From Bacteroidota bacterium (lineage in GTDB: Bacteria; Bacteroidota; Bacteroidia; NS11-12g; UBA955), in contig CAUJCT010000040.1 in the NCBI GenBank assembly GCA_963169345.1, positions 1-62,574 of the forward strand: a stretch of 62,574 nucleotides of DNA, read 5' to 3'. The translations under genes and the position numbers were made by a program. This document shows positions 7,330-16,401 of the stretch, piece after piece; position 1 is the stretch's first letter; the number at the start of each line of letters is the position of its first letter. Under the pieces are notes generated by a model that saw only the letters and a program-made list of their open reading frames with translations, was not told the origin of the DNA and searched no databases.

Positions 7330-9435
7330 ATGTTAAATCCCAGCATAATGAGAAAAATAAAATATTCACTGATGTTATTGCCTGCCTTTGTCCTGTTGAC
7401 ACTGGCCTTTTGTTTCAGAGAGACTTCAAGTTCAGACAGCGACTTAGTCAAGACGATTGTCAAAGCACTCCAAAAAGATCATTACGAACCTAAAAGTATA
7501 GACGATAAATTTTCTAAAGAACTTTTCGAACTCTATCTGAAAACTCAGGATGGAGACAAACGTTTTTTCCTTAAAGGAGATATTGATTCTCTAAAAGAAT
7601 ACCAGACTAAATTGGATGATCAGGCGAAATCTGGTCAATTTGAATTTTTCGATAAAGTAAATGCCATGCACGTTGTAAGAGTAGCGAGAGCAGAAAAATG
7701 GTATAAAGAAATTCTTTCAAAACCTTTCAATTTTACTTCTGATGAATTTCTTGAATACGATGAGGAAAATCCTGAATATCTCAATACTGAAGCGGAATTA
7801 AAATCTTTCTGGACCAAAAACATTAAAAGACAAGTTCTTGAAAGGTATTATTCAAAAGTGAACAAACAGGAAAAAGCATTAGAAAGAAAGGATACAACTC
7901 TTAAAGTTGTGAAATCGAATGACTCTCTCGAAGCTGAAGCCAGACAAGAAGAGCTTAAAAGTCATAATGAATGGTTTTCGAGTATTAAAAAACTGGACCA
8001 CAAAGATAAAATCAGTACATATATGAACTGTATGACTGAGATTTTTGATCCTCATACCGGTTATTTTCCACCTCAGGATAAAGAGAACTTTGATATCCGT
8101 ATGAGTGGTAAGCTGGAAGGTATTGGTGCTCAGTTGCAGGAAAAAGATGGTTATCTCAAGGTCGCTTCTATCGTTCCTGGTAGCCCAAGTTTTAAACAAG
8201 GTCAGCTTAAAGCAGGTGATATTATTCTCAAAGTTGCTCAGGGTGATGCAGAACCTGTCGATGTTACCAATATGAAAATTGATGATGCCATTCAATTAAT
8301 CAGAGGTAAAAAGGGAACTGAAGTTCGTCTGACAGTTAAAAAACCGGATGAAAGCATCGTCATAATTCCAATAATTAGAGATGTGATAGTAATTGAAGAT
8401 TCGTATGCAAAATCTATGATCATCGTTTCTGAAGGTAAAAAATACGGCTATATCAACCTGCCTAGTTTTTATGTGGATATGAATGATAAATTCGGCAGAT
8501 CTTGCGCAAAAGATATCGAAGAGGAAATTAACAAACTCAGTTATGATCAGGTTTCAGGTATCATTCTGGATCTTAGAAATAATGGTGGTGGTTCTCTTGG
8601 TGATGTTGTGACTATAGGTGGTTTGTTCATCAAACGCGGACCAATGACACTTGTAAAGCAGAAAGGATATGATGCCGAAATGTTAGGCGATGGTGATGGT
8701 AAAGTCAGATGGGATGGACCTCTAACCATTATGGTTAACGAAATAAGTGCATCGGCTTCCGAAATTCTTGCTGCCGCTATGCAAGATTATGGCAGAGCTG
8801 TCATTATTGGAACTCCAACGTATGGAAAAGGAACTGTTCAGCGCTTTATTGATTTGGATGAAGAATATCCTTCAGGCCAGGCTAACCCTATGGGTGCATT
8901 GAAAATGACCATTCAGAAATTCTACCGTATCAATGGTTCCACTACTCAGTTAACCGGTGTTATTCCGGATATTATTATCCCTGACAGATACAGATATCTG
9001 AAAATAGGTGAGAGAGAAAATAAATATGCGCTTGCCTCTGATAAAATTAAAAAAGCAAACTATGAAATGACAGCTGAATGGGCTGATAAAATCAAAAAAG
9101 CAGTGGCAAATTCTAAAGGTAGAATTGCATCCAATATGTTTTTTCAGGAAATAGAATTGCTGGCTAAGAAAATTGAAAAACTAAGCAAAAAAACAAAATA
9201 CACGCTTAATTACAATGAGTACAAAGCTGAGATGGAGCAAAATGACAAAGACAATAAACGTTTCGAAGAGCTGATGAAAACAGTTACTTCCATGTCTTTG
9301 GAAAATACATCTGAAGACAATGAACAAATTGGCAAAGATGAATCCAAAAAACGTATTAAAGATGAATGGAATAAGTCGTTCGAAAAAGACATCTACATTC
9401 AGGAAGCTGTAAACGTACTAAAAGATTTGAATTGA
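7330..9435 (+). CDS. prc: Tail-specific carboxy-terminal processing protease (S41)
   Basis: This 701-residue periplasmic serine protease is of the Prc/Tsp type. A signal sequence is present (MRKIKYSLMLLPAFVLLTLAF); ATG 7348 would also fit as the start. An N-terminal helical domain is followed by a PDZ domain (about 255-345: GIGAQLQEKDGYLKVASIV, then SPSFKQGQLKAGDIIL). The catalytic core carries LRNNGGG, then NEISASASEILAAAMQDYGRA with Ser475, and YGKGTVQ with Lys500. The 25-residue spacing equals that of the Ser/Lys dyad of E. coli Tsp. The long Lys/Glu-rich C-terminal domain (about 575-701) also matches the Tsp family. It degrades misfolded or tagged periplasmic proteins. Confidence 0.93.
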   Translation: MLNPSIMRKIKYSLMLLPAFVLLTLAFCFRETSSSDSDLVKTIVKALQKDHYEPKSIDDKFSKELFELYLKTQDGDKRFFLKGDIDSLKEYQTKLDDQAKSGQFEFFDKVNAMHVVRVARAEKWYKEILSKPFNFTSDEFLEYDEENPEYLNTEAELKSFWTKNIKRQVLERYYSKVNKQEKALERKDTTLKVVKSNDSLEAEARQEELKSHNEWFSSIKKLDHKDKISTYMNCMTEIFDPHTGYFPPQDKENFDIRMSGKLEGIGAQLQEKDGYLKVASIVPGSPSFKQGQLKAGDIILKVAQGDAEPVDVTNMKIDDAIQLIRGKKGTEVRLTVKKPDESIVIIPIIRDVIVIEDSYAKSMIIVSEGKKYGYINLPSFYVDMNDKFGRSCAKDIEEEINKLSYDQVSGIILDLRNNGGGSLGDVVTIGGLFIKRGPMTLVKQKGYDAEMLGDGDGKVRWDGPLTIMVNEISASASEILAAAMQDYGRAVIIGTPTYGKGTVQRFIDLDEEYPSGQANPMGALKMTIQKFYRINGSTTQLTGVIPDIIIPDRYRYLKIGERENKYALASDKIKKANYEMTAEWADKIKKAVANSKGRIASNMFFQEIELLAKKIEKLSKKTKYTLNYNEYKAEMEQNDKDNKRFEELMKTVTSMSLENTSEDNEQIGKDESKKRIKDEWNKSFEKDIYIQEAVNVLKDLN

Positions 9436-10316
9436 TACAGGAAACCGTCCAGGATTGGAAAGATTATGAACTGATTGATTCAGGTTTTGGCGAGAAGCTG
9501 GAGAGGTTCGGTCAGATTGTATTGATTCGCCCCGAACCTCAGGCACTTTGGCCTTCAAATATTTCTAAGGAGAAATGGAAAAGTTTGGCTCATGCCAGAT
9601 TTGTTCGAGACAATACGAAGAAAAGTCACCGTGACTCTCAAAATGAAAATGGGGGATGGGACTACTTCAAAAAAGTCCCTGCTTCATGGATAATTGAATA
9701 TAAATCTTTCAATTTAAAGCTTAAACTTTCCTGCACTTCTTTTGGCCATCTAGGTGTTTTTGTAGAACAAGTTTCCAATTGGCATTTTATAGATGAACAA
9801 GTCAGACGAATCGGTAATAAGCCCCGTGTGCTTAATCTCTTTGCCTATACAGGTGCAGCCAGTATAGTAGCTGCGAATGCTGGCGCAGATGTAACACACC
9901 TTGATGCTGTTAGGAATGTTGTAACATGGGCCAATGAAAATAAACAATTATCCAATGCTCCTGAAATCAGATGGCTGGTCGAAGATGCTTTGAAATTTGT
10001 AAAACGACAGGTTAAAAAAGGACAGATTTACCACGGAATTATTCTAGATCCACCAGCGTACGGCAGAGGCCCTGATGGTGAGAAATGGGTACTGGAAGAT
10101 CAAATCAATGAACTGGTAGAACTCAGCACTCAACTGCTTGATAAAGAAAAACACTTTCTGCTGCTCAATTTATACAGTATGGGATTAAGCGGTACTATTG
10201 GAGTTAACCTTTTTAAATCACATCTCAATGAACCGGCCATCTGGGGTGAATGTATCGTGCCTTGTAAATCAGGGATTCATCTGCCTTTGTGTACCTGGGT
10301 AAGAAATTATAAGTGA
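9432..10316 (+). CDS. Class I SAM-dependent methyltransferase (RlmI/RlmK-like)
   Basis: The best start is the TTG at 9432, which overlaps the TGA of the protease gene (TTGA), giving 294 residues; no in-frame ATG lies before the conserved region. The core has VLNLFAYTGAASIVAANAGADVTHLDAV (SAM motif I and II), a carboxylate-bearing EIRWLVEDALKFVKR, and LDPPAYGRGPDGEKW, the (D/N)PP motif region typical of the rRNA cytosine/guanine methyltransferases of the RlmI/RlmK group. It lacks the N-terminal PUA domain of RlmI, so the specific rRNA target is unknown. Translational coupling to a periplasmic protease gene is probably incidental. Confidence 0.85.
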   Translation: MIQETVQDWKDYELIDSGFGEKLERFGQIVLIRPEPQALWPSNISKEKWKSLAHARFVRDNTKKSHRDSQNENGGWDYFKKVPASWIIEYKSFNLKLKLSCTSFGHLGVFVEQVSNWHFIDEQVRRIGNKPRVLNLFAYTGAASIVAANAGADVTHLDAVRNVVTWANENKQLSNAPEIRWLVEDALKFVKRQVKKGQIYHGIILDPPAYGRGPDGEKWVLEDQINELVELSTQLLDKEKHFLLLNLYSMGLSGTIGVNLFKSHLNEPAIWGECIVPCKSGIHLPLCTWVRNYK

Positions 10317-10394
10317 TACCGGTCATACCTATTGTTGACAGCGGTCATGATTTTTTGATGCGAAATACCCCAATTTTGAATCAACAAACAATTA

Positions 10395-10778
10395 ATGGTT
10401 ATGAAAGAATCAATTGCCCAACAACACATCCTTTGCGAAGACTGGAAAAGAGAACTCAAATTCTTTAAAGATGATATCGCCGTTTTGAGAAAGAGACTTG
10501 AAGAGGTTGCCGCTAAAAATACTGCTCAATCTGTAATGGCAGAAGTAGAACATTTTGAAAATAAATTCAAAATATTGGATGTTCATATCGATGAATTACT
10601 ACACGATATTCAGATAAAATCGGATGAACTTTCCTCTCAGGCTGCCACTCAGGCTAAATACATAAATGTTAAAATGAATGAAGCGGATGTATTGCTTGAA
10701 GATTTAATGCTGACCAACTCAAAGGATTTTCTGGAAACTAAAAATAGTTACTATAAGTTTCTATCCAAAGTGTTGTAA
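10395..10778 (+). CDS. Small coiled-coil protein, unknown function
   Basis: This 127-residue soluble protein has no signal peptide. It is rich in Glu, Lys and Leu with heptad-like spacing (WKRELKFFKDDIAVLRKRLEEVAAKNT, then VEHFENKFKILDVHIDELLHDIQIKSDEL), so it is probably almost entirely helical and coiled-coil. I do not recognise the family. It stands alone: 78 bases separate it from the methyltransferase and a strong terminator follows. An alternative ATG two codons later cannot be excluded. Confidence 0.7.
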   Translation: MVMKESIAQQHILCEDWKRELKFFKDDIAVLRKRLEEVAAKNTAQSVMAEVEHFENKFKILDVHIDELLHDIQIKSDELSSQAATQAKYINVKMNEADVLLEDLMLTNSKDFLETKNSYYKFLSKVL

Positions 10779-10826
10779 AACCGTAACAAAAAAAGTAAAG
10801 ACTGTAAAGTCCGTTTTAGTAATAAA

Positions 10827-10855
10827 GGATCTTCAATTTTTGAAGGTCCTTTTTT
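10827..10855 (+). terminator. Rho-independent terminator between convergent genes
   Basis: GGATCTTCAA (10827-10836) pairs with TTGAAGGTCC (10840-10849) with one G-T pair, a three-base loop, and a six-base T tail. It lies between the coiled-coil gene and convergent kdsA, and mainly serves the plus strand. Confidence 0.85.
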
Positions 10856-10874
10856 GTTTATGATAAGTTGGATT

Positions 10875-11687
10875 CTAAAGAATTGCTTTGCGAATCTTTA
10901 ATAGTTTTTCCAGTAATGGCTCAAGCAAATCTATTTGAAGCATATTGGCTCCATCGCTTTTAGCTTCTTTTGGACGAGGATGTGTTTCAATAAATAAACC
11001 ATCAGCTCCTGTAGCAATCGCAGCTTTTGCAATGGTTTCAATCATTTCTGGTAAACCACCTGTCACCCCTGTATCCTGATTGGGTTGTTGCAAACTATGT
11101 GTAATATCCATTACCACAGGATAGCCATGTTGTTTCATCCAGGTGATATTCCTGAAATCTACTACCATGTCCTGATACCCAAACATATTACCTCTGTCTG
11201 TTAAAATGATATGATCATTGCCACTGTCTACTACCTTTTGAGCAGCATGTTTCATAGCACTTGCTGCCGAAAACTGTCCCTTTTTTATATTGACAAATTT
11301 TCCTGTCTTGGCAGCTGCTACCAGTAATTCGGTTTGCCTGAACAAAAATGCCGGTATCTGTAACACATCGACATATTCTGCAGCCATTGCCGCTTCATGT
11401 GCTTCGTGAATATCAGTAACAGTTGGTACCTGATAATGATCGCCCACTTTTTTTAAAATTTTTAATGCTTCAATATCGCCTATCCCGGTAAAGGAATCTA
11501 CCCTCGAACGATTGGCTTTGCGATAAGACCCTTTAAATATCCATGGAATCTCAAGTTTGTTGCTAATGGAATTCAACTTTTCTGCAATCTCAAATGCAAT
11601 TTCTTCTCCTTCAATTGCACATGGTCCAGCCATAATGAAGAAGTGATTGCTGTCCTGAAATTTTAATCTTGGAATATTAGGTATCAT
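10875..11687 (-). CDS. kdsA: 3-deoxy-8-phosphooctulonate synthase (KdsA)
   Basis: This 270-residue enzyme condenses PEP with arabinose-5-phosphate to give Kdo-8-phosphate for lipopolysaccharide. It shows the family segments IMAGPCAIEGEE near residue 18, FKGSYRKANRSR, PTVTDIHEAHEA, IKKGQFSAA, DRGNMFGYQDMVVDFR, and VMDITHSLQQPN followed by GLFIETHPRP. The length is normal. A -7 box ends seven bases before the ATG. It lies downstream of the subtilase gene on the same strand with a 36-base gap, so it has its own promoter and may also be read through from that unit. Confidence 0.96.
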   Translation of the reverse strand: MIPNIPRLKFQDSNHFFIMAGPCAIEGEEIAFEIAEKLNSISNKLEIPWIFKGSYRKANRSRVDSFTGIGDIEALKILKKVGDHYQVPTVTDIHEAHEAAMAAEYVDVLQIPAFLFRQTELLVAAAKTGKFVNIKKGQFSAASAMKHAAQKVVDSGNDHIILTDRGNMFGYQDMVVDFRNITWMKQHGYPVVMDITHSLQQPNQDTGVTGGLPEMIETIAKAAIATGADGLFIETHPRPKEAKSDGANMLQIDLLEPLLEKLLKIRKAIL

Positions 11688-11694
11688 ACTTTGG

Positions 11695-11702
11695 CAAAAT
11701 TA
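11695..11702 (-). promoter_or_regulatory. Exact TAnnTTTG -7 box for kdsA
   Basis: On the minus strand this reads TAATTTTG, a perfect match, seven bases before the ATG. A TTG lies 18 bases further upstream (11721-11723), slightly closer than the usual 19-21. Confidence 0.5.
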
Positions 11703-11723
11703 GAACTTTTCAACCATTAACAA

Positions 11724-13445
11724 TTATGAAAACTCAAATTGTCGGGAATAAGTGCCGTTCTCTGTCTCAATTATTAGGGTCATTTTTTTGATTTGCTTTT
11801 TCTTTTTTCTTTTTGTATTGCCTTTGTTGACCAATTTAAAAGCTAAATCGCTGTGGAACCACCGGTTGGCTTCAACTTTAATGGTTTCACTTTCCAATGT
11901 TTTCATTTTGTTCTTGTGATCCGTCTTTATGGTGATTTTGATTTTCTGGTTAACCGGACTTTTAAAATAAATATTGAGGTCCTGATAAAGTAACCCCGGC
12001 GATTTTATCCAAATTTCTTCTGTCGAATCGCTTTCTCCCCAACCTGTCGCCAGGCAATATGCTAAACCAATATCCGGTATCCCAAATCCATAAAAGGTGT
12101 CTGCAAAATGATAATGAGAGGCAGATTGCATTACAAATGATTTTAATGAATCAGGTGATGCGTACTTTTGAGCTCCCATCAGACAGGCAAATGCACCGGC
12201 AAATATGGGGGTAGAGTAGGAGGTACCATTGCCGGCATAAAAACCATTCACAGATGCTACCATAACTTTATACCCAGGTACCGAAAAATCGGGTTTGATT
12301 CTGCCATCATAAGTAGGCCCGATGGAACTAAAGCTGACGTAAAACCCCTTGTTGTCACATGCCCCAATGGTTATAACCGATGGAGCATCGCCGGGTGTGC
12401 TTATCTTTTTCCAGCTTCCATTGCCTTCATTGCCGGCACTGCAAATTACTGCTATGCCTTTTTTATGTGCCAGGTTTGCTGCTTTCGCAATTATACTTGT
12501 CTTGCCATCCAGTTGATTATAGGAATGACTCAAACCAGGATCATCAAATGTATGATAGCCCACTGACGCTGAAATGACATCTACACCCATACTGTCTGCA
12601 TATTCTGCAGCAAAAACCCAGTTGATTTCTTCAACCGGATATTCCTGTGAACCAATTTCTGTTCTGAACAATGCGTATTCTGCAAATGGAGCCGTACCTA
12701 TATAATTTCCCGGATTAAATGTTTTCATAAAGCTGAGCACCTTAGCACCATGTGCATCATCTTCCCAAACGCTGCCGTCGTAATCAACCAGGTCGAGTTG
12801 AACAGTCGATTTATCCAGTAAATCTTCCATGCCGGTTACTTTGAAGGCTTCATAAAATCCTGCATCAAATACTGCAATAAGCTGATTTTGTCCTCTGAAT
12901 CCGTAATTGTGCAGATAGGGGATTCCAATAGCCTGGTTCTGGTCGTACGAACGCTTATAATCCTGTTCAGAAAAACCAATGGTTTTATAACGGTTTTTTA
13001 ATGCCTTTAAACTGTCTGACTTCTTAAGGTAAACATCTTCAATTGTTTTTGGTTCAGCAACTGCTCTGTTTTTTATTCTGCCTAAAAATTGAATACTCTT
13101 TATAAAAGGTAGTCCGTTAATACTGGCAATATCAGCATCGTTCTCAACTGAAACTTCAATGCCATTCAGCCATTTCGATCTATTGATAATCTTGATATTT
13201 TTTCTGATTCCTATAGCTGTTATATAAGATGATTGCACTGGCAGGTCGGTTTCGTCGAAGCCTATACCAAATTTTTGTCTTCTGTCAATACTTCTTACAG
13301 AAAGAAACTCCCATGGCTTATCTAATGATGCCATGACGCCGTTTTTATCTGTAAAATAGATAAAGTAGTAACTGCTGGAATCCGATTTTGCCAGAACACA
13401 ACTAATGTTATATAAAAGAAAGAAAGTTAAGAGGCTATTTTTCAT
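11724..13445 (-). CDS. Exported S8 subtilisin-like serine protease
   Basis: This 573-residue protein has a signal peptide (MKNSLLTFFLLYNISCVLAK). The catalytic triad is visible: Asp194 in IAVFDAGFY, His232 in DDAHGAKVLSF and Ser407 in GNGTSYSTP, with the oxyanion-hole Asn337 in CSAGNEGN. Residues 25-165 look like a prodomain with the Bacteroidota pattern RSIDRRQKFGI. After about residue 470 a small beta domain follows, containing a basic run NTKRKKKKQIKK; I see no canonical T9SS sorting tail, which is unusual for this type of secreted subtilase. The start overlaps the end of the upstream lipoprotein gene by 11 bases, so the three minus-strand genes are probably translationally coupled. Confidence 0.9.
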   Translation of the reverse strand: MKNSLLTFFLLYNISCVLAKSDSSSYYFIYFTDKNGVMASLDKPWEFLSVRSIDRRQKFGIGFDETDLPVQSSYITAIGIRKNIKIINRSKWLNGIEVSVENDADIASINGLPFIKSIQFLGRIKNRAVAEPKTIEDVYLKKSDSLKALKNRYKTIGFSEQDYKRSYDQNQAIGIPYLHNYGFRGQNQLIAVFDAGFYEAFKVTGMEDLLDKSTVQLDLVDYDGSVWEDDAHGAKVLSFMKTFNPGNYIGTAPFAEYALFRTEIGSQEYPVEEINWVFAAEYADSMGVDVISASVGYHTFDDPGLSHSYNQLDGKTSIIAKAANLAHKKGIAVICSAGNEGNGSWKKISTPGDAPSVITIGACDNKGFYVSFSSIGPTYDGRIKPDFSVPGYKVMVASVNGFYAGNGTSYSTPIFAGAFACLMGAQKYASPDSLKSFVMQSASHYHFADTFYGFGIPDIGLAYCLATGWGESDSTEEIWIKSPGLLYQDLNIYFKSPVNQKIKITIKTDHKNKMKTLESETIKVEANRWFHSDLAFKLVNKGNTKRKKKKQIKKMTLIIETENGTYSRQFEFS

Positions 13446-14103
13446 GTTTAATGAGCTGAAATCTGATCTTATATCCTCTTAATTGACTGTTAACCTTATC
13501 AATATTAACTTGATTTTTGAAGACCAGTCCAATTCCTCTGGCATAGATTTCCCGGAAACTCCTTTCTCTTGAAGAATTATTAACATTTGTACTTTCGACA
13601 CTCAGGGCACTCTTGAAATTGAAAGTATCCATTGTATATTTCTGGTCAATAAAACCATAGAAGACTGTATTTGCATTGTCCATATTATAGGCATTCGAAT
13701 TCCATACAGCATCTTCAGTAATAGGAAATGATATTTTTACAATGCGCTTATTGTCTTCAATTCTCTCAACCATATCTGTAGCTTTCACCGCATACCAGGT
13801 ATTGATATATTGCCAATTGGAAGTGTCAGATAAGCGTTTGTAGCGATCTATTCGAATGGCTTTTCTGCCTAAATTATCTGTAAAATACGATTCATTTTTT
13901 TCCAGTAACTGATAATTAAAAGTATCAGATGTATTGGTAAAATCGTCAAATATTATTTCATTAACTTTATAGGTATTACTCATGCCAATATTGTCTGAAA
14001 AAAAATCGCTGTCCTTAGTCCTGTCATAGGTTTCAAACTGATCTTTTTTACATCCTGCTAATAGCAGAACGACAATTATTATATTGGAAAAAATGAGTTT
14101 CAA
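13435..14103 (-). CDS. Lipoprotein, paralogue of its upstream neighbour
   Basis: This encodes 222 residues with a lipoprotein signal (MKLIFSNIIIVVLLLAGCKK, anchor Cys18). It shares an architecture with the protein encoded just upstream: a TYKVNEIIFDDFTNTSDTF segment near the N-terminus, a central SFPITEDAVWNSNAYNMDNA, and a C-terminal REIYARGIGLVFKNQV. I do not recognise a named family. It sits between a paralogue (four-base overlap) and the subtilase (11-base overlap). A role as a surface or periplasmic partner of the protease is inference from position only. Confidence 0.75.
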   Translation of the reverse strand: MKLIFSNIIIVVLLLAGCKKDQFETYDRTKDSDFFSDNIGMSNTYKVNEIIFDDFTNTSDTFNYQLLEKNESYFTDNLGRKAIRIDRYKRLSDTSNWQYINTWYAVKATDMVERIEDNKRIVKISFPITEDAVWNSNAYNMDNANTVFYGFIDQKYTMDTFNFKSALSVESTNVNNSSRERSFREIYARGIGLVFKNQVNIDKVNSQLRGYKIRFQLIKHEK

Positions 14104-14789
14104 TTAATCAACTTGATAAATATTCTTTTTCCGGATGGAAATGTATCGTTAGCTGGTGATTTTAATAAATCAGTTGAATCAGTATATCTGAAAACCAAAC
14201 CAATATTTTTTGCGTAAACCTCTTCTTTAATTTTATTGATTGTGCCTCTTTGTGGTTTGTTAAGTTTAATACTTACACAATCGTTAAAAGTGGAGACACC
14301 ATTGTTGTAGGGAATAAATACAGAAGTGTATTTGACTACATCAGGTTCTCTGCTGTTATACATGTTTGCATTCCATGTATAATTGGATCCTTTTGTTTTG
14401 TATGATGATATTGGAAAAATCATCTTAACTTCTGTGCTGTTATTCATGTTTTCCAATGCAAAATTATCTTTAATTGATCGTAAAAAAGATTTGAAAACAA
14501 CGTACTTCTTTTTAATGTTGTCGTAGGTACTAAGTTCAATTCTATACATAGTATCACCATTGAAGTCGGCATACTTTTCTACTACTTCCTCGTAAACAAT
14601 ATTAGAGAAAGTGTCAATTTTCTTTTGAAATAAATCATACACAACGGTATCAATTTTATATGTGTGTTTATCTCCGATGCGTAAAGGGAAATATTCTGTG
14701 CCTTTAGTAACTAATTCCTCCTGATTGGAGCGACATGCATAAATGCCTAACAAAGTTAAAACGGAAAGCAAAATATGGTGCTTTTTCAT
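14100..14789 (-). CDS. Lipoprotein, first gene of the subtilase operon
   Basis: This encodes 229 residues with a lipoprotein signal (MKKHHILLSVLTLLGIYACRS, anchor Cys19). Its elements DKHTYKIDTVVYDLFQKKIDTF, YTWNANMYNSREPDVVKY and EEVYAKNIGLVFRYTDS align in order with the corresponding elements of the next protein, so the pair arose by duplication. Function unknown. A perfect -7 box lies ten bases upstream of the ATG, making this the leading gene of a lipoprotein-lipoprotein-subtilase unit. Confidence 0.75.
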   Translation of the reverse strand: MKKHHILLSVLTLLGIYACRSNQEELVTKGTEYFPLRIGDKHTYKIDTVVYDLFQKKIDTFSNIVYEEVVEKYADFNGDTMYRIELSTYDNIKKKYVVFKSFLRSIKDNFALENMNNSTEVKMIFPISSYKTKGSNYTWNANMYNSREPDVVKYTSVFIPYNNGVSTFNDCVSIKLNKPQRGTINKIKEEVYAKNIGLVFRYTDSTDLLKSPANDTFPSGKRIFIKLIN

Positions 14790-14799
14790 ATTTATTCTA

Positions 14800-14807
14800 C
14801 AAATTTA
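14800..14807 (-). promoter_or_regulatory. Exact TAnnTTTG -7 box for the lipoprotein/subtilase operon
   Basis: Minus strand TAAATTTG, ending ten bases before the ATG at 14789. The nearest upstream TTTG is only 12 bases away, which is too close for a standard -33 element. Confidence 0.5.
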
Positions 14808-14830
14808 AACATAAAACACCAAATTAGCCT

Positions 14831-14838
14831 TAATTTCG
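14831..14838 (+). promoter_or_regulatory. -7 box for folD
   Basis: TAATTTCG matches seven of eight positions of TAnnTTTG and ends 16 bases before the folD ATG. With the opposite box at 14800-14807 it makes a compact divergent promoter region. Confidence 0.4.
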
Positions 14839-14854
14839 CCATTGATTTTTAGAC

Positions 14855-15739
14855 ATGATTCTACTAGATGGTAAAACTACTTCGCAGACTATTAAGGACA
14901 GTATCAAATCTGAGCTGGATGCCTATATTTCCAAAGGTTTGAGAAGACCACATCTCGTCGCAATTTTAGTTGGAAATGATGGTGCAAGTCGAACCTATGT
15001 GGATAGTAAAGAGAGAAATAGTAAAGCTTTAGGGTTTGATTCAACTGTTCTTCGACTGGATGAGTCAACTTCTCAGGAAGAATTAATCCGCCTGATTCTT
15101 CAATTCAACTCCGATTCAAATATCGATGGGCTTTTGGTGCAATCTCCTTTACCTGCTCACATCAATGAAAAAACTATTACACAAACCATAGCACCTGAGA
15201 AGGATGTAGATGGGTTTCATGATATCAATATGGGTAAATTGGCTAAAGGCGATGAAGGGTTTGTTTCCGCTACTCCGCTTGGTGTCATGATGATGCTGGA
15301 AGCTTATGGAATTGAAACTAAAGGCAAGCATTGTGTGGTAGTAGGAAGAAGTAATATTGTGGGAAGGCCAATGAGTCTTTTGATGTCTTCCAATCGTCCT
15401 TTTGGAAATGCTACTGTAACAATTTGTCATAGTCAGACCAAACATATTGAAGAATTTACCCGACAAGCTGATATCCTGATTGCAGCTTTAGGAAAACCTG
15501 GCTTTATTAAAGCAGATATGGTAAAACCGGGTGCAGTTGTTATAGATGTTGGTATCACCAGAATTGAAGATGATCAGAGAAAATCCGGATTTTACCTCAA
15601 AGGGGATGTCGATTTTAATGCAGTTTCCTCAATAGCTGGATACTTAACGCCTGTTCCCGGTGGAGTAGGGTTAATGACCATCGCAGCTTTGCTTAGCAAT
15701 ACCTTTAAAGCTTATAAAAATAATCTTCAATTATGGTAA
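14855..15739 (+). CDS. folD: Bifunctional methylenetetrahydrofolate dehydrogenase/cyclohydrolase FolD
   Basis: This 294-residue cytoplasmic enzyme interconverts methylene-, methenyl- and 10-formyl-tetrahydrofolate. Seen: ILVGNDGASRTYVDSKERNS with the active-site Tyr and Lys, GLLVQSPLPAHI, PEKDVDGFHDINMGKL, the NADP-binding VVVGRSNIVGRPMS, and the C-terminal DVDFNAVSS followed by LTPVPGGVGLMT. Length is normal. The next gene, queE, starts inside the last codons of folD (ATGGTAA overlap), so the two are coupled. Confidence 0.97.
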   Translation: MILLDGKTTSQTIKDSIKSELDAYISKGLRRPHLVAILVGNDGASRTYVDSKERNSKALGFDSTVLRLDESTSQEELIRLILQFNSDSNIDGLLVQSPLPAHINEKTITQTIAPEKDVDGFHDINMGKLAKGDEGFVSATPLGVMMMLEAYGIETKGKHCVVVGRSNIVGRPMSLLMSSNRPFGNATVTICHSQTKHIEEFTRQADILIAALGKPGFIKADMVKPGAVVIDVGITRIEDDQRKSGFYLKGDVDFNAVSSIAGYLTPVPGGVGLMTIAALLSNTFKAYKNNLQLW

Positions 15740-16350
15740 GCAATTACCTGGAGTATTCTTATCCTGTCATGGAACATTTCTACACCATTCAGGGTGAAGG
15801 TAAATATACCGGCCATGCAGCTTATTTTATTCGTCTTGGTGGTTGCGATGTAGGTTGTGTTTGGTGCGATGTGAAAGATAGCTGGGATGCTGAAAAACAT
15901 CCAAAAATGTCTGTAGCTGAATTGGCCGATTATGTTAAAAAGAGTGGGACACAAATCGTTGTTATTACGGGTGGTGAACCTGCTATACACAACTTAAATC
16001 CTTTAGTTGAAACCTTAAAATCACAAGGTGTCAGAGTGCATATTGAAACTTCCGGCGCTCATCCAATTAATGGTCACTTAGACTGGGTTTGTCTTTCTCC
16101 TAAAAAATTTAAATTTCCATTAAAGGAGTCATTGCAAAAAGCCGATGAATATAAGGTAGTTGTTTTTCATCCAAGCGATATCGAATGGGCTGCTCAATTT
16201 TTAAATGAACTTCCTCAAAACTGTGAATTGTATTTGCAACCTGAATGGAGCAAGTCAGAAATTGTCATGCCTCTCATTATAGATTTTGTCAAACTTAATC
16301 CGAATTGGAAGATTTCTCTTCAAACACATAAGTTTCTTAATATTCCTTAA
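15733..16350 (+). CDS. queE: 7-carboxy-7-deazaguanine synthase QueE
   Basis: This 205-residue radical-SAM enzyme converts 6-carboxytetrahydropterin to 7-carboxy-7-deazaguanine in queuosine biosynthesis. The iron-sulfur motif is a CxxxCxxC with Cys38, Cys42 and Cys45 (GGCDVGCVWCD). It follows the QueE N-terminus YTIQGEGKYTGHAAYFIRL. Further family elements are VVITGGEPAIHN, VHIETSGAHPI, VCLSPKK and YLQPEW. The start overlaps the folD stop by seven bases. No queC, queD or queF is in the window. Confidence 0.93.
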   Translation: MVSNYLEYSYPVMEHFYTIQGEGKYTGHAAYFIRLGGCDVGCVWCDVKDSWDAEKHPKMSVAELADYVKKSGTQIVVITGGEPAIHNLNPLVETLKSQGVRVHIETSGAHPINGHLDWVCLSPKKFKFPLKESLQKADEYKVVVFHPSDIEWAAQFLNELPQNCELYLQPEWSKSEIVMPLIIDFVKLNPNWKISLQTHKFLNIP

Positions 16351-16401
16351 CGGGGAATAAATTTTGCATAATCGCATAATTTCAGCAAATTTGCATAAGC
16401 A

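Noticed and set aside
7879..8295. A 138-residue minus-strand reading frame inside the tail-specific protease gene.
   Set aside because: It overlaps the PDZ-encoding region of a certain gene, has low-complexity translation and no promoter.
10821..10870. A riboswitch or leader RNA upstream of kdsA.
   Set aside because: The hairpin lies downstream of both convergent genes and has terminator features only.
12168..12566. A 132-residue plus-strand reading frame inside the subtilase gene.
   Set aside because: The minus strand is clearly coding there (protease motifs), and the antisense frame has no recognisable domain or start signal; it is a shadow frame.
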